From RPQJ01 sp046347155 (GTDB lineage Bacteria; Pseudomonadota; Gammaproteobacteria; Steroidobacterales; Steroidobacteraceae), in contig JAXMGT010000001.1 of NCBI GenBank assembly GCA_046347155.1, positions 682,001-746,000 of the forward strand: a DNA stretch of 64,000 bases, read 5' to 3'. Shown in pieces: positions 34,880 through 44,262 of the stretch. How positions within the stretch are numbered: position 1 is the stretch's first letter; every line of letters begins with the position of its first letter. The translations under genes were made by a program, and so were the position numbers. The notes under the pieces are model-generated. The model was not told where the DNA came from, searched no databases, and saw only the letters and a list, made by a program, of their open reading frames with translations.

Positions 34880-37273
34880 ATGAATGTTCGAGGCAAGGTG
34901 GGCGTTCGCGCCTCCATCATTGCGGGCGCGGTAGCGCTAATGCTGTCCGTGGCGGCGCAGGCTCAGGACCTCACGTTCGACATCGGCGCCGGCGACCTTA
35001 AGTCGGCGCTCGAGGCCTATGCCAAGCAGACAGGCCAGCAGCTCGTCTACCAGCCGGCCGACGTGAAGGGCCGCACGAGCCCCGGCGTGCACGGCTCGAT
35101 GGCCCCGGACAAGGCGCTCGAGGCGCTGCTCGCCGGCACGGGGCTCAAGATCAACAAGGATTCGAGCGGCGCGATCGCGCTTTTTCCCGCTGAGGCCGTA
35201 GCCGGCGGCGCCTCGACGACGACAGCCGGGAAGGAACAGGAACTCGAGGAGATTATCGTCACCGCGACGGCGATTTCGCAGCTCTCGACGACGAGCCGCA
35301 CCATTACCCGCCTCGACGCCGACCCGATGCTGCTGCCGATGACCCTCAGCGCCGTCCAGGAGGACCTGCTCAGGTACCAGCAGGCGTCGACTGTCATTGA
35401 GGCGCTGAACAACGTCGCCGGCATGTCGGTTTCGAGAACTGGAGTGGTTACCTCCCGTGGCTTCGACGCGTCGGTCGCCAGGAATGGAGTAGCTTCGCCC
35501 GGGGCCCTGGCCGCCACGGCAGACGCGCGGCCCGTGATCGCGACGGACAGGCTCGAAGTTGTGAAGGGGCCGGAGCAGATCCTGCAGGGAACGAACGCAC
35601 GCGCCGGCGGCACGGTCAATCTCATCACCAAGGTCCCGACCCCGGATGACTATGCGTTGCTCGGCACGTCGCTGGGCTCGAACGAATACTGGCGTCTCGA
35701 CGCCGACGTGAATGGCACGCTGGTCGAGGGCGGCTACGGGCGGCTCATGGGGCAGGTGATCGGCTCGACATCGGGCCAGGGGAGCGGCCCCAAGGGCGTC
35801 AACATGCCCTCGAACGACTACATCCAGGCGGGGCTGCGCTGGACCAATGTGGACACTGGCACCGACCTGACTACCGTCTACGAGTACTCCTCGAAAAGCA
35901 ACGGGGCTGGCCTGTGGGCGCTGACCCAGGCCGCGAGACTGCACAACGGCGACAAGGAGTACCTCCTCGGCGACGGTAACGCGCGCTCGCACGGCGCGTC
36001 CGACACGGTCGAGGTGCATCTGCAGCAGCGCATCGCCGGATCCTGGGGCGCGGAACTGACGTACATCTGGCGCGACGTGACAGCCAGCACCGTGAGCACC
36101 TATCCGTACTACGACAAGTCGACGCCCGAGCTGATCTACGGATCCATCTATTCCGAGCCGGATACGCACGGCAGCACGAACACCTACAGGGCGAGTCTCT
36201 ACGGTCAGTTCAATACCGGGCCGGTCGAGCACAAGGTCCTGGCGGCCTACGACTCCCAGTCGTCGGGGGAACAGTCGTTCGGACCGCGGGAGACCGGCAC
36301 ATGGGTCAACAACATGGTCACGGGCGAGCGGACCTTCGTTGCAGACGATCCTGTGTTCGTAGGTGGCGATTACCTCAGCAACACCGGGGAGACCGGCATC
36401 CTCCTGACCGATCAGGTCGCCTGGAAGCAGTGGCACGCGCTGCTCGGCGTGCGCTGGGTCTCGTCGGATCTCAACGACGTCGCGAGGGGTGACGGCTACA
36501 GGGAAGTCTACAAGGAGAGCGCCAAAGCCACGCTCCCGCAATTCGGCCTTGTTTATGCTCTCGACCCGCGCCTGTCGCTCTACGCGTCCAGCACCGAGGG
36601 ATTCCAGTCCAATGGCAGCTGTCGCGACACGGCCGGGCATCCGCTCCAGAACGTGACCTACGAACAGTACGAGGTCGGCGCCAAGGCGATCATGCTCAGC
36701 GGTCAGTTGGCGCTGACCACCTCCCTGTACCAGTTGACAGAGCAAAACACCCCGGATCTCGTCGACTATTCACCAGAGACCGGCCTCATCTGCAAGGCCA
36801 TACCTGGCGTCCAGACCAAGGGCATCGAGGTGGAGTTGTCGGGCCAGCCCATTCGCGGCCTCCAGTTACGCACGACCTACAACTATCAGGACGTGAAAGA
36901 CCAAGGGACCGGCGAGCCCCCGAGATATGGTTTTCCGCCGAGCACATTCAGCCTCTGGTCGCAGTACTGGCTCTCCGGGGACGTCGGTCACGGCTGGTGG
37001 GCGGGCGGCGGCCTGGCTGCCTTCGATTCTCCGAGCGTACCGCCCGGCAGGCCCACGTCTACGGGCAGCACGCTGTTCGACCTGTCCGCGGGATTCCAGG
37101 CCGAGCGCTGGCAGGCGATTGCCGGCATCAAAAACGTCGGCGACGTACGAGCCTTCTATCCTGCCGCGGCAGGCCATTTGTCCGGATCGCCGTGGAACTT
37201 CGCATTCGAGCAGCCCGGCCGCCAGTATCGGTTCGACCTGATCTACCGGTTCGGCGGATCGACCGACCGATAG
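34880..37273 (+). CDS. TonB-dependent receptor with STN signalling domain (receptor 3)
   Basis: A 797-residue outer-membrane receptor. It has a signal peptide (cleavage near AAQAQ), an STN domain (LTFDIGAGDLKSALEAYAKQ), a TonB-box-like EIIVTA, a plug (DRLEVVKGPEQILQGTNARA, GGTVNLITKVPTP) and a barrel. After the family-typical terminal YRF the chain continues for six residues (GGSTDR), so the usual C-terminal aromatic residue for outer-membrane insertion is internal. The DNA differs throughout from receptors 1 and 2. The thioredoxin-like gene 2 follows after 91 bases. Confidence 0.92.
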   Translation: MNVRGKVGVRASIIAGAVALMLSVAAQAQDLTFDIGAGDLKSALEAYAKQTGQQLVYQPADVKGRTSPGVHGSMAPDKALEALLAGTGLKINKDSSGAIALFPAEAVAGGASTTTAGKEQELEEIIVTATAISQLSTTSRTITRLDADPMLLPMTLSAVQEDLLRYQQASTVIEALNNVAGMSVSRTGVVTSRGFDASVARNGVASPGALAATADARPVIATDRLEVVKGPEQILQGTNARAGGTVNLITKVPTPDDYALLGTSLGSNEYWRLDADVNGTLVEGGYGRLMGQVIGSTSGQGSGPKGVNMPSNDYIQAGLRWTNVDTGTDLTTVYEYSSKSNGAGLWALTQAARLHNGDKEYLLGDGNARSHGASDTVEVHLQQRIAGSWGAELTYIWRDVTASTVSTYPYYDKSTPELIYGSIYSEPDTHGSTNTYRASLYGQFNTGPVEHKVLAAYDSQSSGEQSFGPRETGTWVNNMVTGERTFVADDPVFVGGDYLSNTGETGILLTDQVAWKQWHALLGVRWVSSDLNDVARGDGYREVYKESAKATLPQFGLVYALDPRLSLYASSTEGFQSNGSCRDTAGHPLQNVTYEQYEVGAKAIMLSGQLALTTSLYQLTEQNTPDLVDYSPETGLICKAIPGVQTKGIEVELSGQPIRGLQLRTTYNYQDVKDQGTGEPPRYGFPPSTFSLWSQYWLSGDVGHGWWAGGGLAAFDSPSVPPGRPTSTGSTLFDLSAGFQAERWQAIAGIKNVGDVRAFYPAAAGHLSGSPWNFAFEQPGRQYRFDLIYRFGGSTDR

Positions 37274-37364
37274 CTGGAGCTGGACGCTGCTTCGGTCCGC
37301 CGAGCCTGTGGCTCTGCGGACCGGCAGCGTGGCCATGGTGATCTACAAGTATGAGGAGTGGAGC

Positions 37365-37691
37365 GTGAACGAGCGCGTCGTAGAGTTGACCGAGGCGAAT
37401 TGGGACCGCGAGGTCGCGCAGTGCCCGCTGCCGGTGCTGGTCGACTTCTCGGGCGCGTATTGCGCACCCTGCAGGATGCTCGAGCCCACCGTCGAGGCGC
37501 TGGCGAGCGACTTTGCGGGTCAGGTCAAGGTCGGCAAGGTCACCTGCGAGGAGAACCAGGAACTGGCGACGCGCTTCGGCGTGCGCAGCGTTCCGCACCT
37601 CGTGCTGCTGCGGGGCGGGCAACCGGTCGCGGTCGTGCAGGGACGCACCCGCACGCGAATCGCCGATGAGATCGAGGGTCATCTGGCATGA
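37365..37691 (+). CDS. Thioredoxin-like protein (copy 2)
   Basis: A 108-residue thioredoxin fold with active site CAPC (SGAYCAPCRMLEPTVEAL), also lacking the Trp before the first Cys, and cis-Pro in RSVPHLVLL. The GTG at 37365 is chosen because VNERVVELTEANW aligns with the start of copy 1 (MSDRVVEVNEANW) and AGGAG lies at a good distance. Its stop overlaps the next gene by ATGA, as in module 1. Confidence 0.88.
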   Translation: MNERVVELTEANWDREVAQCPLPVLVDFSGAYCAPCRMLEPTVEALASDFAGQVKVGKVTCEENQELATRFGVRSVPHLVLLRGGQPVAVVQGRTRTRIADEIEGHLA

Positions 37692-38671
37692 TCCGGGCCG
37701 ACGACGGTGCGCGCGCCTGGGATGGCGACCCGGAGCGCAAGCGACAGGCGCTGCAGGCGGTGGCGACGGCGATTGACACCCAGCCGCAGGCCGTCGCCCT
37801 GCCGCTGCTCAGGCCGACCGGACCGTGGGACCCGAACGACAAGAAAGTACCGAGCAACATCTATTGGGTAGCCTTCGGCACCGCGGAACAGGACGAACTC
37901 GCGGCCCGCTCGGGTGTGACTCTCGGCGTACTCGAGGTGATCTCCGCGGTGCTGTCGGCCTGCAACTGTCCGGAGCCGGCGGGCGACGGTCCACGCGCGT
38001 GGCACGTCGCGCCGGCCGCAGTCGGCGGTGCGGTGAAGGCCCTTGATGCCATCCCTGTCGGAGCGGAACTGGCGGGGGTCCCGCAGCGCTACATGCGGGC
38101 GGTCTTCGACGACCTGCAGTCGGGCGCCCTGCTAGACGGCCGTGCGCTGAGCTCCGACGGGCAGCAGGCGCTGTCGCAGGTCGCGGCGCTGCACCGCGCA
38201 GGATCCAGTGACGCCGCTGCGTTCCGCGCGGCGCGGCGTGTCGCCGTGCAGGCGACCGATAGCGCGACGTCCGACCTGGATCGGGTCGTGCTCAAGTTCG
38301 TGGAATCCGTGGCGTGGCCGGCCGACGGCCTCGGCGGGGAACTGGCTGGCCACGTCCTCACTCTGCACTTCGGGTTGCTGGAACTGCTCAGCAGTCGGCA
38401 ACCGACGGCCGAGGAGCGCCGTGTTCACGCGGTGGTGATGTCCACCTACGAGTCGCTGGCCGAGGAGCAGCGGGCGGACCCGACCCTCGACTGGGAATGG
38501 CGACGCAAGCGCGCGCTGCAGGTGCCGGAGGTCGTCGTCGCCGAGTCGAAGGAGTTCCGGGCCCGCATGGCGGAATGCGCCCTGGTCGCCTGCGACGAGC
38601 ATGCGCCACGGGCCGTGGCGGGTCTGATGCGCGCGCTGGCCGCGCGCGGACGCTCGTCGACCGGGGCGTAG
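37688..38671 (+). CDS. Unrecognised protein coupled to thioredoxin (copy 2)
   Basis: A 327-residue helical protein, diverged paralogue of the protein at 27200-28159. Shared positions are given there. Copy 2 has extra Cys residues in VLSACNCPEP (about 96-98) that copy 1 lacks at that exact spot, although copy 1 has GALKPCWN nearby. The conserved C-terminal Cys-Asp-Glu-His is kept. The ABC transporter gene follows after 7 bases, where module 1 has the aminopeptidase gene. Function is unknown. Confidence 0.75.
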   Translation: MIRADDGARAWDGDPERKRQALQAVATAIDTQPQAVALPLLRPTGPWDPNDKKVPSNIYWVAFGTAEQDELAARSGVTLGVLEVISAVLSACNCPEPAGDGPRAWHVAPAAVGGAVKALDAIPVGAELAGVPQRYMRAVFDDLQSGALLDGRALSSDGQQALSQVAALHRAGSSDAAAFRAARRVAVQATDSATSDLDRVVLKFVESVAWPADGLGGELAGHVLTLHFGLLELLSSRQPTAEERRVHAVVMSTYESLAEEQRADPTLDWEWRRKRALQVPEVVVAESKEFRARMAECALVACDEHAPRAVAGLMRALAARGRSSTGA

Positions 38672-38678
38672 TCTGCCC

Positions 38679-40385
38679 ATGGCCGGATTGCAGCCGCGTA
38701 CACGCGCCGGCCAATTCCTGTCGCTGGCCCGGGAGTACTGGGGTGCCGCAACCCCGGCCCTCGCCTGGGTCATGCTGGCATTCGTCGTGTTCGCGCAGAC
38801 CGCGCTGGGCTGGATCGACGCCTGGTACACCGACGTCCAGAAGAACTTCTTCGACGCGATGGCGGCGCGGGATGCGTCCACGTTCAGGACCGCCGTGATC
38901 ATGACGGGCGTGGTCACCGTGGTGTCGTCGACGACCTGGGTGCTGAACTACGTCGTGCAGCGCATCCTGCAGATCAACTGGCGACAGGGGATGACCGATC
39001 ACCTGGTCGGCATCTGGATGCGCGGTCACGTGCCGTACCGCATCGAGCGCGACAAGACGGTGGACAACGCGGATCAGCGCATCGCCGAGGATGCGCGCAT
39101 GTTCTGCGAGATGTCGCTGAGCCTGCTGCTCGGATTCCTCGGCATGATCGTGAACTTCGTGATCTTCAGTCGCATCCTGTGGCGCAACGCCGGTGCACTC
39201 TCGGTGCCGTTCGGCAGTCTGGGCACAGTTGTGATCCCGGGCTATCTCTTCTTCGTCGCTGTCACCTGGGGCCTCTTTCAGACCTGGCTCACGCACCTGG
39301 CGGGCCACAGGATCGCGGGCATCACGGTGGCGCAGCAGAAGGCGGAGGCGGACTTCCGCTTCGGGCTGGCCAAGGCGCGCGAGAGCGCCGAGCAGGTGGC
39401 GTTCTACCGCGGTGACGCGGTCGAGCGCGGCCGCTTCGGCCAGATGTTCATCCCGATCCGCGTGAACTGGTTCCAGCTGCTGGCCCAGAACGTCAAGCTC
39501 AATTTCGTGAATCAGGCATTCGGCCTGATTGCGAGCGTCGTGCCGTACCTGGCCTCGGCGCCCAAGGTGATGTCGGGGGAGATGTCGATCGGTACGATGA
39601 TGCAGAACAGCATGGCATTCGGCTCGGTGCTGCTCGGCGTCTCGTGGATTGCGCTCGTCTACCCGCAGCTCGTGGTGTATTCGGCGGTGATCCAGCGTCT
39701 CTCGGGTCTGCGGGCGGCCGCCGCGGCGGTCGATCCGCCCGGCATCGAGCAGCGCGGCAGCGAGGCGCCGGTGCTCGCGACCGAGGGCCTCGAACTGGGG
39801 CTGCCCGACGGCACGCCGGCGGCGTGGCTGGGCGATGTAGAGATCCGCCCCGGCGAGCGCGTGCTGCTGCGCGGGCCGACCGGTGCGGGCAAGAGCACGC
39901 TGCTCAGGGCGATCGCCGGGCTGTGGCCGTTCGGCAAGGGCACGATCGTGATCCCGAACGGCCAGCGGGTAATGATGCTGCCGCAGAGGAGCTACATCGC
40001 CGACGGCACGCTCAAGGAGGCCGTGGCCTATCCGCAGGCGGCGGCCGAGGTCGACGACGAGGCCTGCCTCCGGGCGCTGCGCGAGTGCGAGCTCGGGCAG
40101 TTCGCGCAACGCCTGCACGAGCCGCGCCGCTGGGGTCACCTGCTGTCGGGCGGCGAGCAGCAGAAGCTCGCGTTTGCGCGGGCGATGCTGTACCGGCCGG
40201 ACATCCTGTTCCTCGACGAGGCCACGAGCGCGTTGGACGAGGCGTCGGAGTCGCGACTCTACGCGAAGCTCTGCGCGGAGCTGCCGGCCTGCACGCTGGT
40301 CAGCGTCGCGCATCGCACCACGCTCGAGCGGTTCCACGACCGCAGGATCGACGTTGCAGCCGCGCGTACGGTGACGGCGACCTGA
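38679..40385 (+). CDS. YddA/SbmA-BacA-like ABC transporter, permease-ATPase fusion (copy 2)
   Basis: A 568-residue paralogue of the transporter at 25105-26784, with the same membrane-domain motif (AWYTDVQKNFFDAMAARDAS, INWRQGMTDHLVGIWMRGHV) and ATPase boxes GPTGAGKST, LSGGEQQKLAFARAMLYRPD and ILFLDEATSALDE. In module 2 it lies after the thioredoxin pair rather than directly after the receptor, so the gene order was rearranged while the gene set was kept. Confidence 0.9.
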   Translation: MAGLQPRTRAGQFLSLAREYWGAATPALAWVMLAFVVFAQTALGWIDAWYTDVQKNFFDAMAARDASTFRTAVIMTGVVTVVSSTTWVLNYVVQRILQINWRQGMTDHLVGIWMRGHVPYRIERDKTVDNADQRIAEDARMFCEMSLSLLLGFLGMIVNFVIFSRILWRNAGALSVPFGSLGTVVIPGYLFFVAVTWGLFQTWLTHLAGHRIAGITVAQQKAEADFRFGLAKARESAEQVAFYRGDAVERGRFGQMFIPIRVNWFQLLAQNVKLNFVNQAFGLIASVVPYLASAPKVMSGEMSIGTMMQNSMAFGSVLLGVSWIALVYPQLVVYSAVIQRLSGLRAAAAAVDPPGIEQRGSEAPVLATEGLELGLPDGTPAAWLGDVEIRPGERVLLRGPTGAGKSTLLRAIAGLWPFGKGTIVIPNGQRVMMLPQRSYIADGTLKEAVAYPQAAAEVDDEACLRALRECELGQFAQRLHEPRRWGHLLSGGEQQKLAFARAMLYRPDILFLDEATSALDEASESRLYAKLCAELPACTLVSVAHRTTLERFHDRRIDVAAARTVTAT

Positions 40386-40470
40386 CCCCAGCGGCTTTCC
40401 GATCGCACACCGGAGATGGGCGCGACCCGTCTGCCAATGGTGGCCCTGGCCGATCGTGGAGTGGACACTC

Positions 40471-40497
40471 TTACGGGAAGTCGGGCTCTCGCGCGTC
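40471..40497 (+). promoter_or_regulatory. ECF-type promoter of prolyl oligopeptidase gene 2
   Basis: TTACGGG (40471-40477), 16 bases, CGTC (40494-40497). The boxes are of the module 1 type although the gene lies in module 2. The start codon is 117 bases downstream. Confidence 0.75.
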
Positions 40498-40613
40498 TAC
40501 ATGAGCGCCGCCTCCAATTCCGGCGCCCACGTTCGCGGAGCCGCGAGCGACGCGCGTATTCCGCGCACCCATCGGCCTCCGATGGCCCTTCAATTCGACG
40601 CTGAAGGACGACG

Positions 40614-42671
40614 ATGGACAGCACTTTGACGAATCCGGCGACCGACCCCTACCAGTGGCTCGAGGACGTGCAGGGCGAGCGCTCGCTCGGCTGGGTGCGC
40701 GAGCACAACGACGCGGCCCGTGCGCTGCTCACGGCCCGGCCGGACTTCGAGTCCATGCGGGACCGGATCCGCGCGGTGCTCGACTCGAAGGAACAGATTC
40801 CCGTCGTCACCCGGAGCGGCGACTGGCTGTACAACCACTGGCAGGACTCGACGAACCCGCGCGGCCTGCTTCGGCGCACGACGCTCGCCGAGTACCGCAA
40901 GCCCAGCCCGGCCTGGGAAGTATTGCTCGACCTCGACGCGCTGGCGCGTGAGGAGGGCGAGAACTGGGTACTCGCGGGCCTCGAATGGCTGCGGCCGGGT
41001 CATCGCCGCGTGCTGTTGCGGCTGTCGCGCGGCGGCGCCGATGCGGTCGTGGTTCGCGAGTGGGATGCGGTCGACCGCCGGTTCGTCGAGGGCGGATTCA
41101 CGCTGCCCGAGGCGAAGACCAACGTCGGCTGGCTCGATGCCGACACGCTGCTGGTCGGCACGGACTTCGGTCCGGGCTCGATGACGGCCTCGGGCTACCC
41201 GAGGATCGTCAAGCGCTGGAAGCGCGGGCAGCCGCTCGCCGAAGCCGAGGTGCTGCTCGAAGGCGAATCGGGCGACATTGCGGTCAACGCCGGCCGCGAC
41301 GACACGCCGGGTTACGAGCGCACGCTCGCGGTCCGCTTTACCGACTTCTTCAACAGCCGGTTGTGGCTGGTCGAAGACGGCCAGTTGCGTGAGGTCGACC
41401 GGCCCAGCGATTCGAACCTGACCCTGTGGCATGACTGGGCCGTCATGCAGTTGAAGAGCGACTGGACCGTCGCGGGCCGCACCTGGCCCGCGGGCAGTGC
41501 GCTGATCTGTCGGGCCGACGCGTATCTCCGCGGCGAGCGCGAGTTCCAGGCGCTGTTCACGCCGACGCCGACCTGCACGCTCGCGGCGATGGCGGGGACG
41601 GCGAGCCGGATCCTGATGGTCGTGCAGGACAATGTGTCTCACCGGCTCGAGTGCTGGTCGCACGACGGCACGGCCTGGGTGAGCCGCGACGTGCCGGCGC
41701 CGTCGCACGGCGTATTGTCGGTGAGCCAGTTGCACGATCCGCACGTCGCCGACGATCCGCTCGCGGAGGCGTACTTCCAGAAATCGACTGGATTCCTGAC
41801 GCCCGACACGCTGAGCCTGCGCAACACGCTGGACGACGCGAGCGAGGAGCCTCTGAAGTCGCGTCCGGACTTCTTCAATGCGGATGGGCTCGTAGTCGAG
41901 CAGCGCTTCGCGACCAGCCGCGACGGCACGCGTGTGCCGTATTTCATCGTGCACCGGAAGGGCCTAGTGCTCGACGGCACGAACCCGACGCTGCTGTACG
42001 GTTACGGCGGTTACGAAATCTCGATGCTGCCGCAGTACTCCGGCGCGCTCGGCATCGGCTGGCTGGAGCGGGGCGGCGTGTACGTGCTGTCGAACATCCG
42101 CGGTGGCGGCGAGTTCGGGCCGACCTGGCACCGCGCCGCGCAGCGGGGAAATCGGCAGAAGTCGTTCGATGATTTCATCGCGGTGGCCGAACACCTGACC
42201 GAGACCGGCGTGACGAGCCCGCGTCACCTCGGCATCCAGGGCGGCAGCAACGGTGGACTGCTGGTGGCGGCCGTGATGGTGCAGCGACCGGAGCTCTTCA
42301 ACGCAGTCGTGTGCCAGGTGCCGTTGACCGACATGCAGCGGTTCCATCGGATGCTGGCCGGCGCCTCGTGGGTGGCCGAGTTCGGCAACCCGGACGATCC
42401 GGCCGATTGGGCGTTCCTCGAGAAGTACAGCCCGTACCACAACGTGCGGGCCGAGCGGCGTTATCCGACCGTGTTGTTCACGACCAGCACGCGGGACGAC
42501 CGCGTGCACCCCGGCCACGCGCGGAAGATGGCGGCGCGGATGATCGACCAGGGTCACGACGTGCTCTATTACGAGAACATCGAAGGCGGCCACGGCGGCG
42601 CGGCCGACAACGCCCAGCGGGCCGACCTGACGGCGCTGACCTACGCGTTCCTCTGGCGGCAGCTGGGGTAG
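40614..42671 (+). CDS. Prolyl oligopeptidase family serine peptidase (S9, copy 2)
   Basis: A 685-residue paralogue of the enzyme at 30190-32247, same length and highly similar along the whole chain. The catalytic Ser (GGSNGGLL), Asp (STRDDRVHPGHA) and His (EGGHGGAAD) are kept. Substitutions cluster in the propeller. No signal peptide. The ATG at 40614 follows GAAGGACG, also shared with copy 1. Duplication with full conservation of the active site suggests slightly different substrates or a dosage effect. Confidence 0.93.
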   Translation: MDSTLTNPATDPYQWLEDVQGERSLGWVREHNDAARALLTARPDFESMRDRIRAVLDSKEQIPVVTRSGDWLYNHWQDSTNPRGLLRRTTLAEYRKPSPAWEVLLDLDALAREEGENWVLAGLEWLRPGHRRVLLRLSRGGADAVVVREWDAVDRRFVEGGFTLPEAKTNVGWLDADTLLVGTDFGPGSMTASGYPRIVKRWKRGQPLAEAEVLLEGESGDIAVNAGRDDTPGYERTLAVRFTDFFNSRLWLVEDGQLREVDRPSDSNLTLWHDWAVMQLKSDWTVAGRTWPAGSALICRADAYLRGEREFQALFTPTPTCTLAAMAGTASRILMVVQDNVSHRLECWSHDGTAWVSRDVPAPSHGVLSVSQLHDPHVADDPLAEAYFQKSTGFLTPDTLSLRNTLDDASEEPLKSRPDFFNADGLVVEQRFATSRDGTRVPYFIVHRKGLVLDGTNPTLLYGYGGYEISMLPQYSGALGIGWLERGGVYVLSNIRGGGEFGPTWHRAAQRGNRQKSFDDFIAVAEHLTETGVTSPRHLGIQGGSNGGLLVAAVMVQRPELFNAVVCQVPLTDMQRFHRMLAGASWVAEFGNPDDPADWAFLEKYSPYHNVRAERRYPTVLFTTSTRDDRVHPGHARKMAARMIDQGHDVLYYENIEGGHGGAADNAQRADLTALTYAFLWRQLG

Positions 42672-42774
42672 GGGACCCGGCCGTTACGATCCGTTACCGA
42701 GTCATGGAACTTTATCCGCCCGGTGCTGTAATAGAATCTACTCGCATCCCTTACCCACGAGGCGGACGAAGAAC

Positions 42775-44193
42775 ATGAAGAAACTGGGACTGATGCTCAC
42801 GTCGACGTTGCTCGCGACGACCGCCGTGCCGGCGCTGGCGGCCACGGCGCCCCTGTCGACCAAGGAAGCCGTCGAAATCGCGACCGACGCGTACGTCTAC
42901 GGCTACTCGCTGGTGACGACCGACGTCACCCGCATCCAGATGTCCAACGTCGCGAAAGCCGGCATGCTGCAGGCGCCGATGAACCAGTTCGCGAACGTGC
43001 CGCGCTACCCGCCGGGCGACTACCGCGGCGTCTCGGCCCCGAACGCCGACACGCTGTACTCGCTGGCATGGCTCGACCTCAAGGAACCGCAGGTCTTCAG
43101 CCACCCGGACATGGGCAACCGCTTCCACCTGTTCCCGATGGTGGACCTGTGGATGACGATCTTCGCGAGCCCGGGCTCCCGCACCGGCGACAGCAAGGCC
43201 GCCAACTACCTGATCACCGGTCCGGGCTGGAAGGGCACGGTGCCCGCGGGCATGAAGCACATCTCGGCCGCGACCCGCTACGTCGTGATCCTGGGCCGCA
43301 CCTACGCGGACGGCACCGAGGCCGACTACAAGGCGGTGAACGCGCTGCAGGCGCAGTACAAGATCACGCCGCTGTCGGCCTGGGGCAAGCCGTACACGCC
43401 GCCCGCGGCGACGGTGGACCCGAACCCCGGCATTTCGATGACCGACAAGCCGCAGGCGGTGATCCTCGCGCTCGGCACCGAGGGCTACTTCAACTGGATG
43501 TCGAAGCGCATGTGCACGGACTCGCCGGCCTATCCGGCCGACGCGCCGGCGCTGGCGCGGTTCGCGAAGATCGGTTTCGAGCCCTGCAAGCCGTTCTCGC
43601 TCGCGAAACTCGACCCGGCCACGCAGGCGGCGCTGAAGAACCTGCCGCAGGTGGTCCTCGACAAGTTCGTCGCGAACCAGAAGAGCATGGGCGCAGTCGT
43701 GAACAACTGGCTGATCACGAAGGGCCTCGGCGTCTACGGCACCGACTACCTGAAGCGTGCGGTCGTCGCCGCGTTCGGCTGGCCGGCCAACCTGCAGGAA
43801 GACGCCGTGTACCCGTACACGCTGGTCGACTCGCAGGGCAAGACGCTGAACGGCGCGAACAAGTACACGCTGACGTTCGCGAAGGGCCAGACCCCGCCGG
43901 TGGACGGCTTCTGGTCGATCACGATGTACATGATCGACCAGGGCTGGTGGTTCGTGCCGAACAAGCTGAACAAGTTCACCGTCAGCCCGCGCAACAACCT
44001 GAAGACCAACCCGGACGGCTCCATCACGCTGTACTTCCAGACCGACTCTCCGGGCCCGGACAAGGAGTCAAACTGGCTGCCGGCGCCGAAGGGTGACTTC
44101 ATACCGATGCTGCGCATGTACTGGCCGAAGGAGAAGGCGCCGTCGATCCTGAACGGGACGTGGGCGCCGCCGAAGGTCGAGAAGGTGAACTGA
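42775..44193 (+). CDS. DUF1254/DUF1214 domain secreted protein (copy 2)
   Basis: A 472-residue protein with a cleavable signal peptide (MKKLGLMLTSTLLATTAVPALA), DUF1254 (VSAPNADTLYSLAWLDLKEP) and DUF1214 (GFWSITMYMIDQ, SPGPDKESNWLPAPKG). It has two isolated Cys residues (KRMCTDS, EPCKPF) that could form a periplasmic disulfide. No function is established for the family. It differs from copy 1 in having no lipobox. It is followed by a strong terminator. Confidence 0.88.
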   Translation: MKKLGLMLTSTLLATTAVPALAATAPLSTKEAVEIATDAYVYGYSLVTTDVTRIQMSNVAKAGMLQAPMNQFANVPRYPPGDYRGVSAPNADTLYSLAWLDLKEPQVFSHPDMGNRFHLFPMVDLWMTIFASPGSRTGDSKAANYLITGPGWKGTVPAGMKHISAATRYVVILGRTYADGTEADYKAVNALQAQYKITPLSAWGKPYTPPAATVDPNPGISMTDKPQAVILALGTEGYFNWMSKRMCTDSPAYPADAPALARFAKIGFEPCKPFSLAKLDPATQAALKNLPQVVLDKFVANQKSMGAVVNNWLITKGLGVYGTDYLKRAVVAAFGWPANLQEDAVYPYTLVDSQGKTLNGANKYTLTFAKGQTPPVDGFWSITMYMIDQGWWFVPNKLNKFTVSPRNNLKTNPDGSITLYFQTDSPGPDKESNWLPAPKGDFIPMLRMYWPKEKAPSILNGTWAPPKVEKVN

Positions 44194-44215
44194 CGACGAC
44201 CGGCTGACACCGACC

Positions 44216-44253
44216 GGCCACGGCGGGCACTGCCTGCCGTGGCCGTGTCTTTT
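44216..44253 (+). terminator. Rho-independent terminator of DUF1254 gene 2
   Basis: GGCCACGGC (44216-44224) pairs with GCCGTGGCC (44236-44244), followed by GTGTCTTTT. Confidence 0.85.
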
Positions 44254-44262
44254 GGGGCTCCC

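Noticed and set aside
20149..37273. Siderophore uptake as the role of the three receptors
   Set aside because: FecI/FecR/STN receptors often serve iron uptake, but no siderophore reductase, periplasmic binding protein or Fur-box-like site is seen. The neighbours are a peptide-type ABC transporter and peptidases. Not excluded for one receptor.
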